A stretch of 64,000 bases of DNA from Pedobacter sp. L105 (lineage in GTDB: Bacteria; Bacteroidota; Bacteroidia; Sphingobacteriales; Sphingobacteriaceae). This document shows, piece by piece, positions 7,923 to 16,516 of the stretch (the stretch's first letter is position 1; the number at the start of each line of letters is the position of its first letter). Below the pieces are notes generated by a model. It made no database searches and had not been told where the DNA came from. It saw only the letters and a list, made by a program, of their open reading frames with translations. The position numbers were made by a program, and so were the translations under genes. Location: contig NZ_LMUP01000004.1 in assembly GCF_009765875.1 (NCBI RefSeq), forward strand, positions 1 through 64,000, written 5' to 3'.

Positions 7923-10900
7923 TTAAACTAATTTCAATTCGCCGCTATGGGCATAAAATAAATAGGTACTTACAGAGGGATAACCCATTTCCTGGAGCAG
8001 GGTCCTGTAGCCATGCACCTGTTTGATATGGGCAGGACTCTCCTGCTGTGTGAACTTATAATCGATTACGATCACTTCTTTATCAGACAGCAGCACCTTA
8101 TCAGGACGGTAACTCTTCCCTGAACGGTCTACGATACTTTTCTCATTCACCGTTTCCCTGCTGCTGCTCAACAATTGCTGCAGGTCTTTATTTCCTAAAA
8201 CAGTCAATGCCTGTAACCTGAAAGCTTCCAATTCTTCTTCACGAAAGATTCCTTCTGTCAGCATTTCTGACAAGATATGGTCTACCTCGCTACTCTCCGA
8301 AGTTCGCGCAAGGACTTCATGTAAAATACTTCCTTCTCTACCGGCAGGATTATTTCCCATCATATCCAGCTCCCTGCGTTTTAAGTTACTGTTGAATACG
8401 GCAGTTAAACGCTCTGAAGTAGGATAAGCTTTCAGATCAATTAACTCAGGTCTGAATCCTTTTTTGCTGCCGGGTTTTCCTTTTTTAACCACTTCCTCAT
8501 CGATCAGGAATTGTCCTTCTTCTGACAGCTGGTCTTCAAAAATCTTAATGAGCAAATCGCCTATGGTACTGATACCTTCGTTCTTTTTCCCCAGGCAGCT
8601 GAGGTATAAATATTCTTTAGTTCTGGTAGTGGCTACATAGAGCATATTCAAAGCATCCATATTGTTATACAATAACTCCTCATAATAAGGAATGGCTACT
8701 GCCGATTGCCCCAGGCTGGAATTGTATTTTAGCGGAATGCGGTTCAATTGATGGTAAGGGGTATTGGCCGCTGGCACCCAGAATATGGTGTTTACTTTGC
8801 CGTTGATATCCCAGTTACAAAAAGGAACCATCACTACTTTAAAAGCTAGTCCTTTAGACTTATGTATGGTAATTACCTGTACGGCATCTGCACTTTCTGA
8901 AGAAGGCAATGTTTTTCTTCGCCCTTCTTCGTCCCAGTATTTTAGAAACGAGGTAATTCCTTTTTCACCCTGGCGGCCTATATTTCCGGCCAGATCCCTC
9001 AAAGCGAACAGATAAGGCAAATGACTGGCATGTGCAGGCTGATTTAGTCCATAAGCTGACAGCAGTTTCTCCAGCATTTCTGGCAGCGGTTGTTGCATCC
9101 AGCTTTGCCATTGACTGCACAGTTCTGCTGGCAGTACGTCACTAAGGTCTTCCAGGTTTTTAGTTTTCAGGTTAAATAACTGTACAGGTTTAACTTTACG
9201 TCCCTGCAGCTGTGCATATAAGCTGATACAATTTGCTTTGTATAAAGCTGTATTTTCAGACAGGCCAGCCATGACCTTTAAGGTATCTATTAATATTTTA
9301 ACAGAAATATCGTTTTCAATCAGTAAAGCTTCACCAGATATCACAGGGATATTGTTTGCCATCAGTATATCTACTACAGCTATGGCCTCTGAATTAGAAC
9401 GAACCAGCACACAGGCATCTCCCGGCTGATAGCGTTTTTCTACAGTGAACAGGCGATGCAGGGTTTCTACCATTTTCTTCAGGGCTTCTTCTTTAAATCC
9501 TGTCCGGTTTAAAGCTTTACCTTCTACATCTGTCTTCAGTACATTAAAATCTATCGCCCCGCCGGAAGCAGTCCCCGGATTTGTCTTTTGTCCAACTTCA
9601 GCATATACATCGGTCATGATATGATCAAATCCCTTGTCTTTCCACCAGGTACTTACGTCTGGATTGGTGCTTTGCCCTGTTACGGTTTCATTTAAATTCT
9701 GCTGCATGAGTATCGGCAGCACTTTAAACAGCAGATTATTAAAATCAATGATATTTTTGGTACTCCGGTAATTCTCTTCCAGGTTGGCATCCGTTACATA
9801 AGTTGCACCGATATCCTTCTTTGCCTGCTGATGGAGGATATTCCAATCCCCGTTCCGCCATCTGTAGATCGACTGCTTTACATCACCCACAATCAAATGG
9901 TCAATCAGCTTCCCATTGGCCTCTGCCATTGCATTTTTGAGCAGTGGTTTAAAATTACCCCATTGGTTGGCAGAAGTATCCTGAAATTCATCGAATAAAA
10001 AATGCCGGTAGCGGCTGCCCGTCTTTTCCCAGATAAAGGCTGGATTATCATCGTCCTCACCCGTGATACCTTTTAACAGATTTTGCGCATCACTGATCAG
10101 CAGGTTCCCGCTTTCTTCACGGTATGTTTTTAGCAATACGGCCATTTCCTGCATTAGTCTCAGATAATACAGGTTTTTATGAAAAGCCTGTGCCAGGATA
10201 TATTCCGGCAGCTTTTCCACGTAACTGGTGTTCAATTCCCGGATGATCGGGTTTAGGGATTCATATAATGAAGTATCAGAACCTGGTTTGAACCATTCAT
10301 CCGGCTCATCGATCAGCTTGGTCAGGCTGTCCATTTTATCATGGTCGCCCGCAGCAATTTTCTTTAAATTGTTTAGTGGCGACCTGGATTTGCCTTTTAA
10401 ATGATCGGGATTAACCCCTGAAGATTCAAAGAGTTCCATCGCTTTGGCAGACAGTTGGTTTATCATATCCTCAAAGGAAGCCATGTGCTGTTTAGTCTCT
10501 TTACCATACCCGCCGAATAACTGGTTAAGGTCGTGCTCCTGACCCAGGTTTTGTATAGCCTCATCAAAAGGCTGGTATCTTTCTTTAAAGATCTCCCCGG
10601 CAAGATCGGTGAGTTCAGTTCTGTAATTCCAGCTGATATTGTTATTAATCCGATCCAGCGCCAAGTCAATGATCCATTGCAATAAATTGGGGTTGTTGTC
10701 GAGTTGTTGATCCAGGCGATCGGCCAGGTCGTTTTTTACCTTATCGAAGTTCATCTCCAGGGTATAACCTGAGTCGAGCCCCAGTTCAAAGGCAAAACCA
10801 CGGATCACCTTTTGCACAAACCCATCGATCGTACTTACGGAGAACCGGCTATAGTCATGCAATATCCTTTTATAAATCCGTTCGGACTGTTGCTGTAAAG

Positions 10901-11159
10901 TTTCTTCATTTAAATCCGGATGTGCTTTTAAGACCAGCACGCGGTAGTCATTGACTTCTTCATCTCCCGTAGCAAATCCTTTTAAAACCTCCATGATACG
11001 GGTTTTCATTTCCTCCGTAGCTTTATTGGTAAAGGTTACTGCAAGAATTTCCCTGTATTTTGTTTCTCCGGATAACAGTAGGGTGAGGTAATGTGCTGTA
11101 AGGCTAAATGTCTTACCTGAGCCTGCAGAAGCTTGCAATATTTTTAGAGGTTGCGGCAT
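7923..11159 (-). CDS. AddA-like UvrD-family helicase-nuclease
   Basis: ATP-dependent DNA helicase-nuclease subunit, 1078 aa. Walker A is at about residues 10-17 (ASAGSGKT), followed by the SF1 motif AVTFTNKATEEMKTR. The DEFQDTS helicase motif II lies in the first half and YVATTRTKEYLYL (motif VI) near 830. The C-terminus has a RecB-type nuclease domain: GSILHEVLART near 940, then DKVLLSDKEVIVIDYKF near 1030-1045. With the 3-nt-spaced downstream gene this forms an AddAB-like end-resection enzyme; the Bacteroidota versions diverge from Bacillus AddAB, so I leave the symbol blank. The ATG at 11159 is the only sensible start because the Walker A motif follows at once. Confidence 0.9.
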   Translation of the reverse strand: MPQPLKILQASAGSGKTFSLTAHYLTLLLSGETKYREILAVTFTNKATEEMKTRIMEVLKGFATGDEEVNDYRVLVLKAHPDLNEETLQQQSERIYKRILHDYSRFSVSTIDGFVQKVIRGFAFELGLDSGYTLEMNFDKVKNDLADRLDQQLDNNPNLLQWIIDLALDRINNNISWNYRTELTDLAGEIFKERYQPFDEAIQNLGQEHDLNQLFGGYGKETKQHMASFEDMINQLSAKAMELFESSGVNPDHLKGKSRSPLNNLKKIAAGDHDKMDSLTKLIDEPDEWFKPGSDTSLYESLNPIIRELNTSYVEKLPEYILAQAFHKNLYYLRLMQEMAVLLKTYREESGNLLISDAQNLLKGITGEDDDNPAFIWEKTGSRYRHFLFDEFQDTSANQWGNFKPLLKNAMAEANGKLIDHLIVGDVKQSIYRWRNGDWNILHQQAKKDIGATYVTDANLEENYRSTKNIIDFNNLLFKVLPILMQQNLNETVTGQSTNPDVSTWWKDKGFDHIMTDVYAEVGQKTNPGTASGGAIDFNVLKTDVEGKALNRTGFKEEALKKMVETLHRLFTVEKRYQPGDACVLVRSNSEAIAVVDILMANNIPVISGEALLIENDISVKILIDTLKVMAGLSENTALYKANCISLYAQLQGRKVKPVQLFNLKTKNLEDLSDVLPAELCSQWQSWMQQPLPEMLEKLLSAYGLNQPAHASHLPYLFALRDLAGNIGRQGEKGITSFLKYWDEEGRRKTLPSSESADAVQVITIHKSKGLAFKVVMVPFCNWDINGKVNTIFWVPAANTPYHQLNRIPLKYNSSLGQSAVAIPYYEELLYNNMDALNMLYVATTRTKEYLYLSCLGKKNEGISTIGDLLIKIFEDQLSEEGQFLIDEEVVKKGKPGSKKGFRPELIDLKAYPTSERLTAVFNSNLKRRELDMMGNNPAGREGSILHEVLARTSESSEVDHILSEMLTEGIFREEELEAFRLQALTVLGNKDLQQLLSSSRETVNEKSIVDRSGKSYRPDKVLLSDKEVIVIDYKFTQQESPAHIKQVHGYRTLLQEMGYPSVSTYLFYAHSGELKLV

Positions 11160-11295
11160 GAGGTGAAGTTAAAACATATTTGGGAAGAATGTCCCAAAAT
11201 GACCGACAAAAAATAATCTACTATATTAGTAGTAATTTTAAAATACGATTACAATTTGCTGTTCAGATTTATATACTTTTACAAAAAAAGATCAT

Positions 11296-11826
11296 ATGAA
11301 ACGTTTCTCTTTTATTTTAGCAGGCTTGCTGGCCATTTCTACCCTATCTTTTGCACAAGAGCAAAAAACTGAAGATAAAAAACAGGAAATAAAAATATAT
11401 AATCCGAATGCTGATGCACGGGCAGATCTAAAAGCCGCAGTAACACGTGCCAAAAAACTGAACAAACATGTATTTGTGATGGTAGGCGGAAATTGGTGTT
11501 CATGGTGTCTGGCTTTTCACCATCTGGTAGATAACACGCCCGAATTGAAAAGCTATCTGGATGGGAATTATGAAACCGTATTATTAAACTATAGCAAAGA
11601 AAATAAAAACGAAGCTGTACTGGCCAGCCTAAGCCATCCGGAACGTTTCGGTTTCCCGGTATTCGTAATTCTTGACGGAAATGGAAAATTGCTGCACACA
11701 GAAAACTCGGCCTACCTGGAAGAAGGAAAAGGACACAACCCTAAAAAAGTACTGGACTTTCTTAAAAACTGGAACTATACAGCTTTAGATCCTGCCACCT
11801 ATGCTAAAGAAAGCACATCCAAATAA
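11296..11826 (+). CDS. Secreted thioredoxin-like protein
   Basis: Protein of 176 aa with a signal peptide (MKRFSFILAGLLAISTLSFA, then QEQ), so periplasmic or exported. The thioredoxin-fold active site is W67-C68-S69-W70-C71 in GGNWCSWCLAFHHL, followed by FPVFVILDGNGKLLH with the cis-Pro before the central strand. The WCxWC form is closer to the DsbD-gamma/Thioredoxin_7 group than to classic WCGPC thioredoxin. A disulfide-exchange role is inferred; the partner is unknown. Its stop codon directly touches the stop codon of the convergent GH3 gene. Confidence 0.85.
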   Translation: MKRFSFILAGLLAISTLSFAQEQKTEDKKQEIKIYNPNADARADLKAAVTRAKKLNKHVFVMVGGNWCSWCLAFHHLVDNTPELKSYLDGNYETVLLNYSKENKNEAVLASLSHPERFGFPVFVILDGNGKLLHTENSAYLEEGKGHNPKKVLDFLKNWNYTALDPATYAKESTSK

Positions 11827-13533
11827 CTACTGGCCGTCACCATATTTAAAATTAGGACTAGCCGTTACCGGAAGTTTTCCACTAGCCTTAAACTGTTTTG
11901 CGATAACTCCGGCAGCGGCTTTTTGCATGTAATCGTCCTTTTGATAGGCAACGATCAATGATCTACTTTTTTCAATCCCTGGTAATCCTGCCAGGTTATA
12001 GGGATTGGCAAAAAAGGCGAATACCGAGTTTTTCTCTGCCAGTGTGCTGATCAGGGATTTAATAGCAGGACTAAAGGCCATTCCATTTCCCGGACGTGTG
12101 CGTGTATCGTGGATACTTACAATGACCTGATCTGAAGGATCAATTCCTTTGGTCACTTTTGCAATGTCATCAGCTGATGCCATTTTATCCAGGTTAAGCA
12201 GTATAGCATTTTTATAATGACCAGCCAGTTCATGCTGAAAAACGTTGAGGGCAGGTGTACCAATACTGATTACCACTGTTCTCTTTTCAGTTGATAAGTC
12301 CTGAATTGCTGCTGAACCATTTAAAAGGGTCATGGATGAATCTGCAAGTTGCTGTAACAAAGCGAGACTTTCTGCCCTATTTACTCCTGCATTCACGTTT
12401 TGTTCATCAATTTTGGTTTTTACGTTTAATCCCGACCAATATTTAGCGATCAGGATCTTTCTTACGCTTTCGTCAATTCTCTCCATCGGGATTCTTTTGT
12501 GCCTGATTGCTTTGCGCACCAGTTTCACCGCTCTTTTACTATTTTCAGAAAGTTCCAGGATATTATTACCGGCAATCACACCCAGTACATCTGCTTCTCC
12601 ATCTTTGAAATTTTTGACCACCCCTTTCATTTCCATAGCATCTGAAACTACCAGACCACGAAAACCCAGCTCATCTTTTAAAATACCAGTTACAATGGGC
12701 TTAGATAAAGTAGAAGGAAGGTTTTTAGTGGTATCTAGTGATGGAATATTCATATGCGCTACCATGATACCTGAAGCACCGGCAGCAATCAATTCCCTGA
12801 AAGGATACATTTCCAGGCTATCCAAACGTGCACGGGTAAAATTTAGCTGTGGCAGATCTAAGTGTGAATCTACATCTGTATCTCCATGTCCGGGGAAATG
12901 TTTAACGGTAACCAGCAGCCCGCCATCCTGCATTCCTTTCATATAAGCCGCAGCTTTAAGGGCTACATTGTATTTGTTCTCTCCAAAAGACCGGTAATTG
13001 ATAATCGGATTTTCAGGGTTATTGTTAATATCAGCATCAGGCCCCAGGTTCATCTGTACGCCAATCCTTTTAAAATCTTTGGCTACCTCGAGGCCCATTT
13101 TATAGATCAGGTTTTTATCCTGTATAGCGCCAAGTGCCATCTGATAGGGGTAAGAGATGGTGCTGTCCAGACGCATGCCCAGGCCCCACTCTCCATCCGA
13201 AGCAATTAACAAAGGCACTTTTGTGATCTCCTGATATTTATTGATCAGGATTGCTTCTCTTCCCGGCCCACCCTGAAAAAAGACCAATCCGCCGATATGT
13301 TCTTTTTTGATCACATGCCCTATCGAATCTTCATAAGCCTGTCCTTTGCTGGTTAGCGCCCTTACAAAAAACAACTGCGCGATTTTATCTCTCCTGCTCA
13401 TATGATGAAAAACAGAATCTACCCAGGGGTTAGGTTCACGGAGTGTTTGGATATAAGATTTTTGCTGTGCCTGAACAAAAAAGGTAATGCTCAATAGAAA
13501 GATCGTTAAACTGAAGAGTTGCTTTTGAATCAT
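11827..13533 (-). CDS. Glycoside hydrolase family 3, NagZ-like, without C-terminal serine-hydrolase domain
   Basis: Exported GH3 enzyme of 568 aa, probably a beta-N-acetylhexosaminidase acting on peptidoglycan fragments or related sugars. A signal peptide (cleavage after VQA) precedes a GH3 barrel. KHFPGHGDTDVDSH at about 210-223 is the NagZ signature with the catalytic Asp/His dyad, and the nucleophile Asp lies in VVSDAMEMKG near 297. A C-terminal alpha/beta sandwich follows. Many Bacteroidota relatives that I know continue into a beta-lactamase-like domain and reach about 1000 aa; this one stops at SPNFKYGDGQ. The thioredoxin-like gene occupies the position where that domain would be. Confidence 0.9.
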   Translation of the reverse strand: MIQKQLFSLTIFLLSITFFVQAQQKSYIQTLREPNPWVDSVFHHMSRRDKIAQLFFVRALTSKGQAYEDSIGHVIKKEHIGGLVFFQGGPGREAILINKYQEITKVPLLIASDGEWGLGMRLDSTISYPYQMALGAIQDKNLIYKMGLEVAKDFKRIGVQMNLGPDADINNNPENPIINYRSFGENKYNVALKAAAYMKGMQDGGLLVTVKHFPGHGDTDVDSHLDLPQLNFTRARLDSLEMYPFRELIAAGASGIMVAHMNIPSLDTTKNLPSTLSKPIVTGILKDELGFRGLVVSDAMEMKGVVKNFKDGEADVLGVIAGNNILELSENSKRAVKLVRKAIRHKRIPMERIDESVRKILIAKYWSGLNVKTKIDEQNVNAGVNRAESLALLQQLADSSMTLLNGSAAIQDLSTEKRTVVISIGTPALNVFQHELAGHYKNAILLNLDKMASADDIAKVTKGIDPSDQVIVSIHDTRTRPGNGMAFSPAIKSLISTLAEKNSVFAFFANPYNLAGLPGIEKSRSLIVAYQKDDYMQKAAAGVIAKQFKASGKLPVTASPNFKYGDGQ

Positions 13534-13625
13534 GAAGAACCGGTTATACCATCAAAGTTAAATTAAATTGATCAAAGCCACGCAAGCTGATTTAGCTAAA
13601 GGTTCGATGCTAAAACATAGGAATT

Positions 13626-13659
13626 TTGAATTTAAAACGCAGATATGTATTAAATTCAA
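13626..13659. repeat. Inverted repeat upstream of barrel protein
   Basis: TTGAATTTA (13626-13634) and TAAATTCAA (13651-13659) are perfect 9-bp arms separated by 16 nt, in the 291-nt gap before the barrel gene. Could be an operator; no regulator is assigned. Confidence 0.55.
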
Positions 13660-13670
13660 TACACCTGAAG

Positions 13671-13696
13671 CATCTATCTAAAACTTTAGATAGATG
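13671..13696. repeat. Perfect hairpin upstream of barrel protein
   Basis: CATCTATCTA (13671-13680) and TAGATAGATG (13687-13696) form a 10-bp perfect stem with a 6-nt loop, extendable by A-T pairs. No T-tract follows. It lies 128 nt before the barrel gene start, just after the inverted repeat at 13626-13659, so the pair may be operator or leader structure. Confidence 0.6.
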
Positions 13697-13824
13697 GATT
13701 TAAACCTTCACAACTATCTGTATATCAAATAAAAAACAATGAATTAAACCTTGAAAACAAGCTGCTTTTTAAACTGGCACATTTCTTTCAATGCCCTCTC
13801 GGTTTAACAAAAAACTTAAAGGAT

Positions 13825-14457
13825 ATGAAAAAGATTTTTATACTAGCTATAGGCCTCTTTGTGGCCACAGCCGCAAGCGCTCAGGATCATGGAATTAAAT
13901 TTGGTATTGCAGGGGGACTTAATGTTTCGGATGTGATACAGGGCCACGGAGATTATGGTAGCACCAATACAAAAGCAGGTTTTAATGCAGGTCTTACTTT
14001 GGAAATACCGTTTTACCCAGGAATAGCATTTGCACCGGAAGTAATGTTCTCTCAAAAAGGATACAGCCTGGATTATGACACTGATGCGGGTTATTCTGCA
14101 GGTAAGTTCACACAAACTACCAATTATATTGATGTACCCCTATTATTCAGTTTTAGAGTAGGTCCGGCATTTAATTTCCTGATCGGTCCGCAAGTGTCTT
14201 TCCTTACCTCTACTAAAAACAAATTTGACGATGGTTTTGGAACAACTGAAGAAACAACGATCAACAATCATTCAGACAACTATAATAAAACCATGATTGG
14301 TGGTGTAGTTGGCTTTAGATATGATATTACGCCAACAGTGGATATCCACGCACGTTATGCAATAGATTTCAGTCAGAATGATGGTTATGGTGATTATTAC
14401 ACACCACGATACAGAAATCAGGTTGTTTCTTTAGGCCTAGGATTTAAATTCCAATAA
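13825..14457 (+). CDS. Outer-membrane beta-barrel protein (PorT/OMP_b-brl family)
   Basis: Protein of 210 aa with a clear signal peptide (MKKIFILAIGLFVATAASAQ). Alternating-residue amphipathic strands run through the rest: GIAGGLNVSDV, AGFNAGLTLEIPF, FAPEVMFSQKGYSL, IDVPLLFSFRVG, MIGGVVGFRYDI, HARYAIDFS. The last strand ends VVSLGLGFKFQ, an aromatic C-terminus typical of outer-membrane proteins. This matches the small 8-strand barrel family abundant in Bacteroidota; cargo and function cannot be read from sequence. Single-gene unit with a terminator 25 nt downstream. Confidence 0.85.
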   Translation: MKKIFILAIGLFVATAASAQDHGIKFGIAGGLNVSDVIQGHGDYGSTNTKAGFNAGLTLEIPFYPGIAFAPEVMFSQKGYSLDYDTDAGYSAGKFTQTTNYIDVPLLFSFRVGPAFNFLIGPQVSFLTSTKNKFDDGFGTTEETTINNHSDNYNKTMIGGVVGFRYDITPTVDIHARYAIDFSQNDGYGDYYTPRYRNQVVSLGLGFKFQ

Positions 14458-14481
14458 GAAATATTCCATACCTATGGAAAA

Positions 14482-14523
14482 CAAGCCCCGTCTTCTTTAA
14501 ATAGAAGCGGGGTTTGCTTTTTT
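14482..14523. terminator. Bidirectional terminator between barrel protein and porin genes
   Basis: AAGCCCCGTCTTCT and AGAAGCGGGGTTT form a GC-rich stem around a TTAAAT loop, followed on the plus strand by GCTTTTTTA. On the minus strand the stem is followed by GCTTGTTTT. It can serve both convergent genes. Confidence 0.85.
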
Positions 14524-14542
14524 AATATTATTCTGGCGGGAG

Positions 14543-15856
14543 TTAAAATTCTACGTGCATCCTCAATGCAAAAGCATTTACCGGACCGCGATCTTTATTA
14601 TAAGCTGGATTCACAATGAACTGGTAATCCGGAGAAAGAAATACTTTTTTCTGGTATACGTCCACTTTGTAATATACCTCTGCTATCATCTCATGACCGT
14701 AATTTAATTTACCGTCTCCAATGATAAAACCATAACCGCCATCTGCCAGGTAATCGCGGTGATCTTTAGAGATCCCGTTTCCTACAAAGGCCAGTCCGAT
14801 TTCAGCATCTTTCTGGTTCCAGCTTTTTCCATTCAGGACAGCCCCAAGACTGACAGACTGATCTATTTCTGTAAACGCCCAGGTTTCTGTTTTACCATCA
14901 TTGTAACTTGTTTTAGCAAATACGCCCAGATTAGGGTTTACACTCTGTTCCAGATTCACACCAAAGCCATATTTGTTCCTTCCGTATTTTCGTGTTGCTG
15001 TAACATCGGGAGACAGCGGGTCTTGTGCAATAGCTAAGGCATAGTCGCCCATTTTGGCGGCATTATCATATCCCAATACGCGAATGGTTCCTTTTTGACC
15101 ACTAATCGCATATCTTTTTTCATATTCAAGTGTAAAAGCATGGGCTTTTGCCAGGTTACCGTCCCAGATTGCCCCATTGGCACTGGTAGTAACCATAGTA
15201 GTGGCTAAACGCAATGACCATGTAGGTTGCCCCAATTCAAATACTGCCCCGATCACATATCCCCTGGTGTTTGCCGGATAATCCCAAGCCCCATTAGACA
15301 TCAGCGACCAGTTTAAAAACTGTGTTCTGGCATCATGACTATATGCGTTGTTGTCAAAGAAATCACTCAATCCGAACTTACCAGCAGTGATAGAGAAATA
15401 TTTCTTTTTGCGGTAACCAGCCAGTTGATTCTGATCATCAGGGATGGTATCTACCTGGTTTCCCCAGCCAAAGGTTTGCACCAGATAAGCTCTGGCAATA
15501 TAGATAGCAGGCTCTGGCGAACCTACCCTGAATGTTTCTCCGTTGCTAAATCCTGCCAGACCTAAGGTTTGGCTGAAACCTTTTCCACCCGACATTTCCG
15601 GGTTAAAATAAGCTTCGGCACCTTTCCATAAACGGGCACCGCCAAATAATGTTGTAGTTAAGGAAGTGGCTGTTTCACCTTTATTAGAGAGACTGTTTTC
15701 ACCGGAATAATCGGCCTGAAAGCCAGGTTTGGTTTGTGTAATAATCGTTTGCTGGAAATGCAGGTTAAACCTTTTTTTAGCCAGACTATCAATATTCTGT
15801 GCATATCCATGGCTTAACATTGCCGATGTTATAGCTGCGAGTACAATTTTTTTCAT
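14543..15856 (-). CDS. OprB-family carbohydrate-selective porin
   Basis: Outer-membrane porin of 437 aa. Signal peptide MKKIVLAAITSAMLSHGYAQ. The body shows repeated barrel strands and OprB-family landmarks: RLWKGAEAYFNPEMSGGKGFSQTLGLAGF near residue 80, then SPEPAIYIARAYLVQTFG, SITAGKFGLSDFFDNN and NWSLMSNGAWDYPANTRGY. It ends in FALRMHVEF with terminal Phe. It lies 66 nt after lutC on the same strand, but with a good -7 box of its own (15874-15881), so it could be read with the rhamnose/lactate operon or alone. The substrate is unknown. Confidence 0.88.
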   Translation of the reverse strand: MKKIVLAAITSAMLSHGYAQNIDSLAKKRFNLHFQQTIITQTKPGFQADYSGENSLSNKGETATSLTTTLFGGARLWKGAEAYFNPEMSGGKGFSQTLGLAGFSNGETFRVGSPEPAIYIARAYLVQTFGWGNQVDTIPDDQNQLAGYRKKKYFSITAGKFGLSDFFDNNAYSHDARTQFLNWSLMSNGAWDYPANTRGYVIGAVFELGQPTWSLRLATTMVTTSANGAIWDGNLAKAHAFTLEYEKRYAISGQKGTIRVLGYDNAAKMGDYALAIAQDPLSPDVTATRKYGRNKYGFGVNLEQSVNPNLGVFAKTSYNDGKTETWAFTEIDQSVSLGAVLNGKSWNQKDAEIGLAFVGNGISKDHRDYLADGGYGFIIGDGKLNYGHEMIAEVYYKVDVYQKKVFLSPDYQFIVNPAYNKDRGPVNAFALRMHVEF

Positions 15857-15873
15857 ATTAGCGGATGTAACGG

Positions 15874-15881
15874 CAAAGATA
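15874..15881 (-). promoter_or_regulatory. -7 box ahead of the porin gene
   Basis: TATCTTTG on the minus strand matches TAnnTTTG and lies 17 nt before the porin ATG. A weak hairpin with a short T-run (AAGATT, ttt, AATCTT, gtttt) just after the lutC stop may partly insulate the porin from the upstream operon. Confidence 0.5.
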
Positions 15882-15922
15882 GGACAATCCCCTAAAGCGA
15901 CATTAAAACAAGATTAAAAATC

Positions 15923-16507
15923 TTAATGCATAAAAATGGTCATACTTCTCGGCCCATGTGCCCCTAAAACCAGCGACTGTTCTATGTCTGCCGTTTTTGA
16001 CGGGCCTGCTATGAAAGTACTGAATCCATAATCTGTATCGCCGATTTTTTCATAGGCTGCATGCATATCGGGTACCAGCGTGTTTTTGTCTACCAGCATA
16101 ATGATATGCTGCGTGATAAAAGGCAATGCCCTTACCCCCATCCGGTCTTCAGTGATCCATAAAGCCGAATTTTCCGCAACAGCTAACCTGGGTTTAAATA
16201 TAGCGATATCTACATCGGCATAAGTATGCGGATCCTCATGCAGTTCAAATGCAGGAATAGCTGAGGATACCACTTCAGCTACTGTAGAAAGTACCCTTTT
16301 AGCTTCCGGAAAATCGGCAGCAATCAACGCAGCGACTTCTTCCAGACCAGCAACGACATATACTTTACTTCCTATTCCCTCAGCTATTACCCTGAACTTT
16401 TCTACCAGGTTGATGCTTTCATCCCTTTCAAAGGCCAGGTTTACAGGAAGGGCAGAAATTTCCGGTTGATTATGTCGTAAAGCAGCTAATATTTTCTCTT
16501 TGCTCAT
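15923..16507 (-). CDS. lutC: Lactate utilization protein C (LUD domain)
   Basis: 194-aa LUD-domain protein of the LutC/YkgG type, third member of the LutABC complex that oxidises L-lactate to pyruvate in the cytoplasm. Recognised by order (lutA-lutB-lutC), size and the family segments VDIAIFKPRLAVAENSALWITE, RALPFITQHIIMLVD and the C-terminal STFIAGPSKTADIEQSLVLGAHGPRSM. The start ATG at 16507 lies 9 nt after the lutB stop, so translation is probably coupled. Last of the tightly spaced rhamnose/lactate genes. Confidence 0.92.
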   Translation of the reverse strand: MSKEKILAALRHNQPEISALPVNLAFERDESINLVEKFRVIAEGIGSKVYVVAGLEEVAALIAADFPEAKRVLSTVAEVVSSAIPAFELHEDPHTYADVDIAIFKPRLAVAENSALWITEDRMGVRALPFITQHIIMLVDKNTLVPDMHAAYEKIGDTDYGFSTFIAGPSKTADIEQSLVLGAHGPRSMTIFMH

Positions 16508-16516
16508 TCCTGTTTT

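Noticed and set aside
12332..12946. 204-codon plus-strand frame
   Set aside because: Entirely antisense to the GH3 gene, whose catalytic motifs are in the other strand; a shadow frame.
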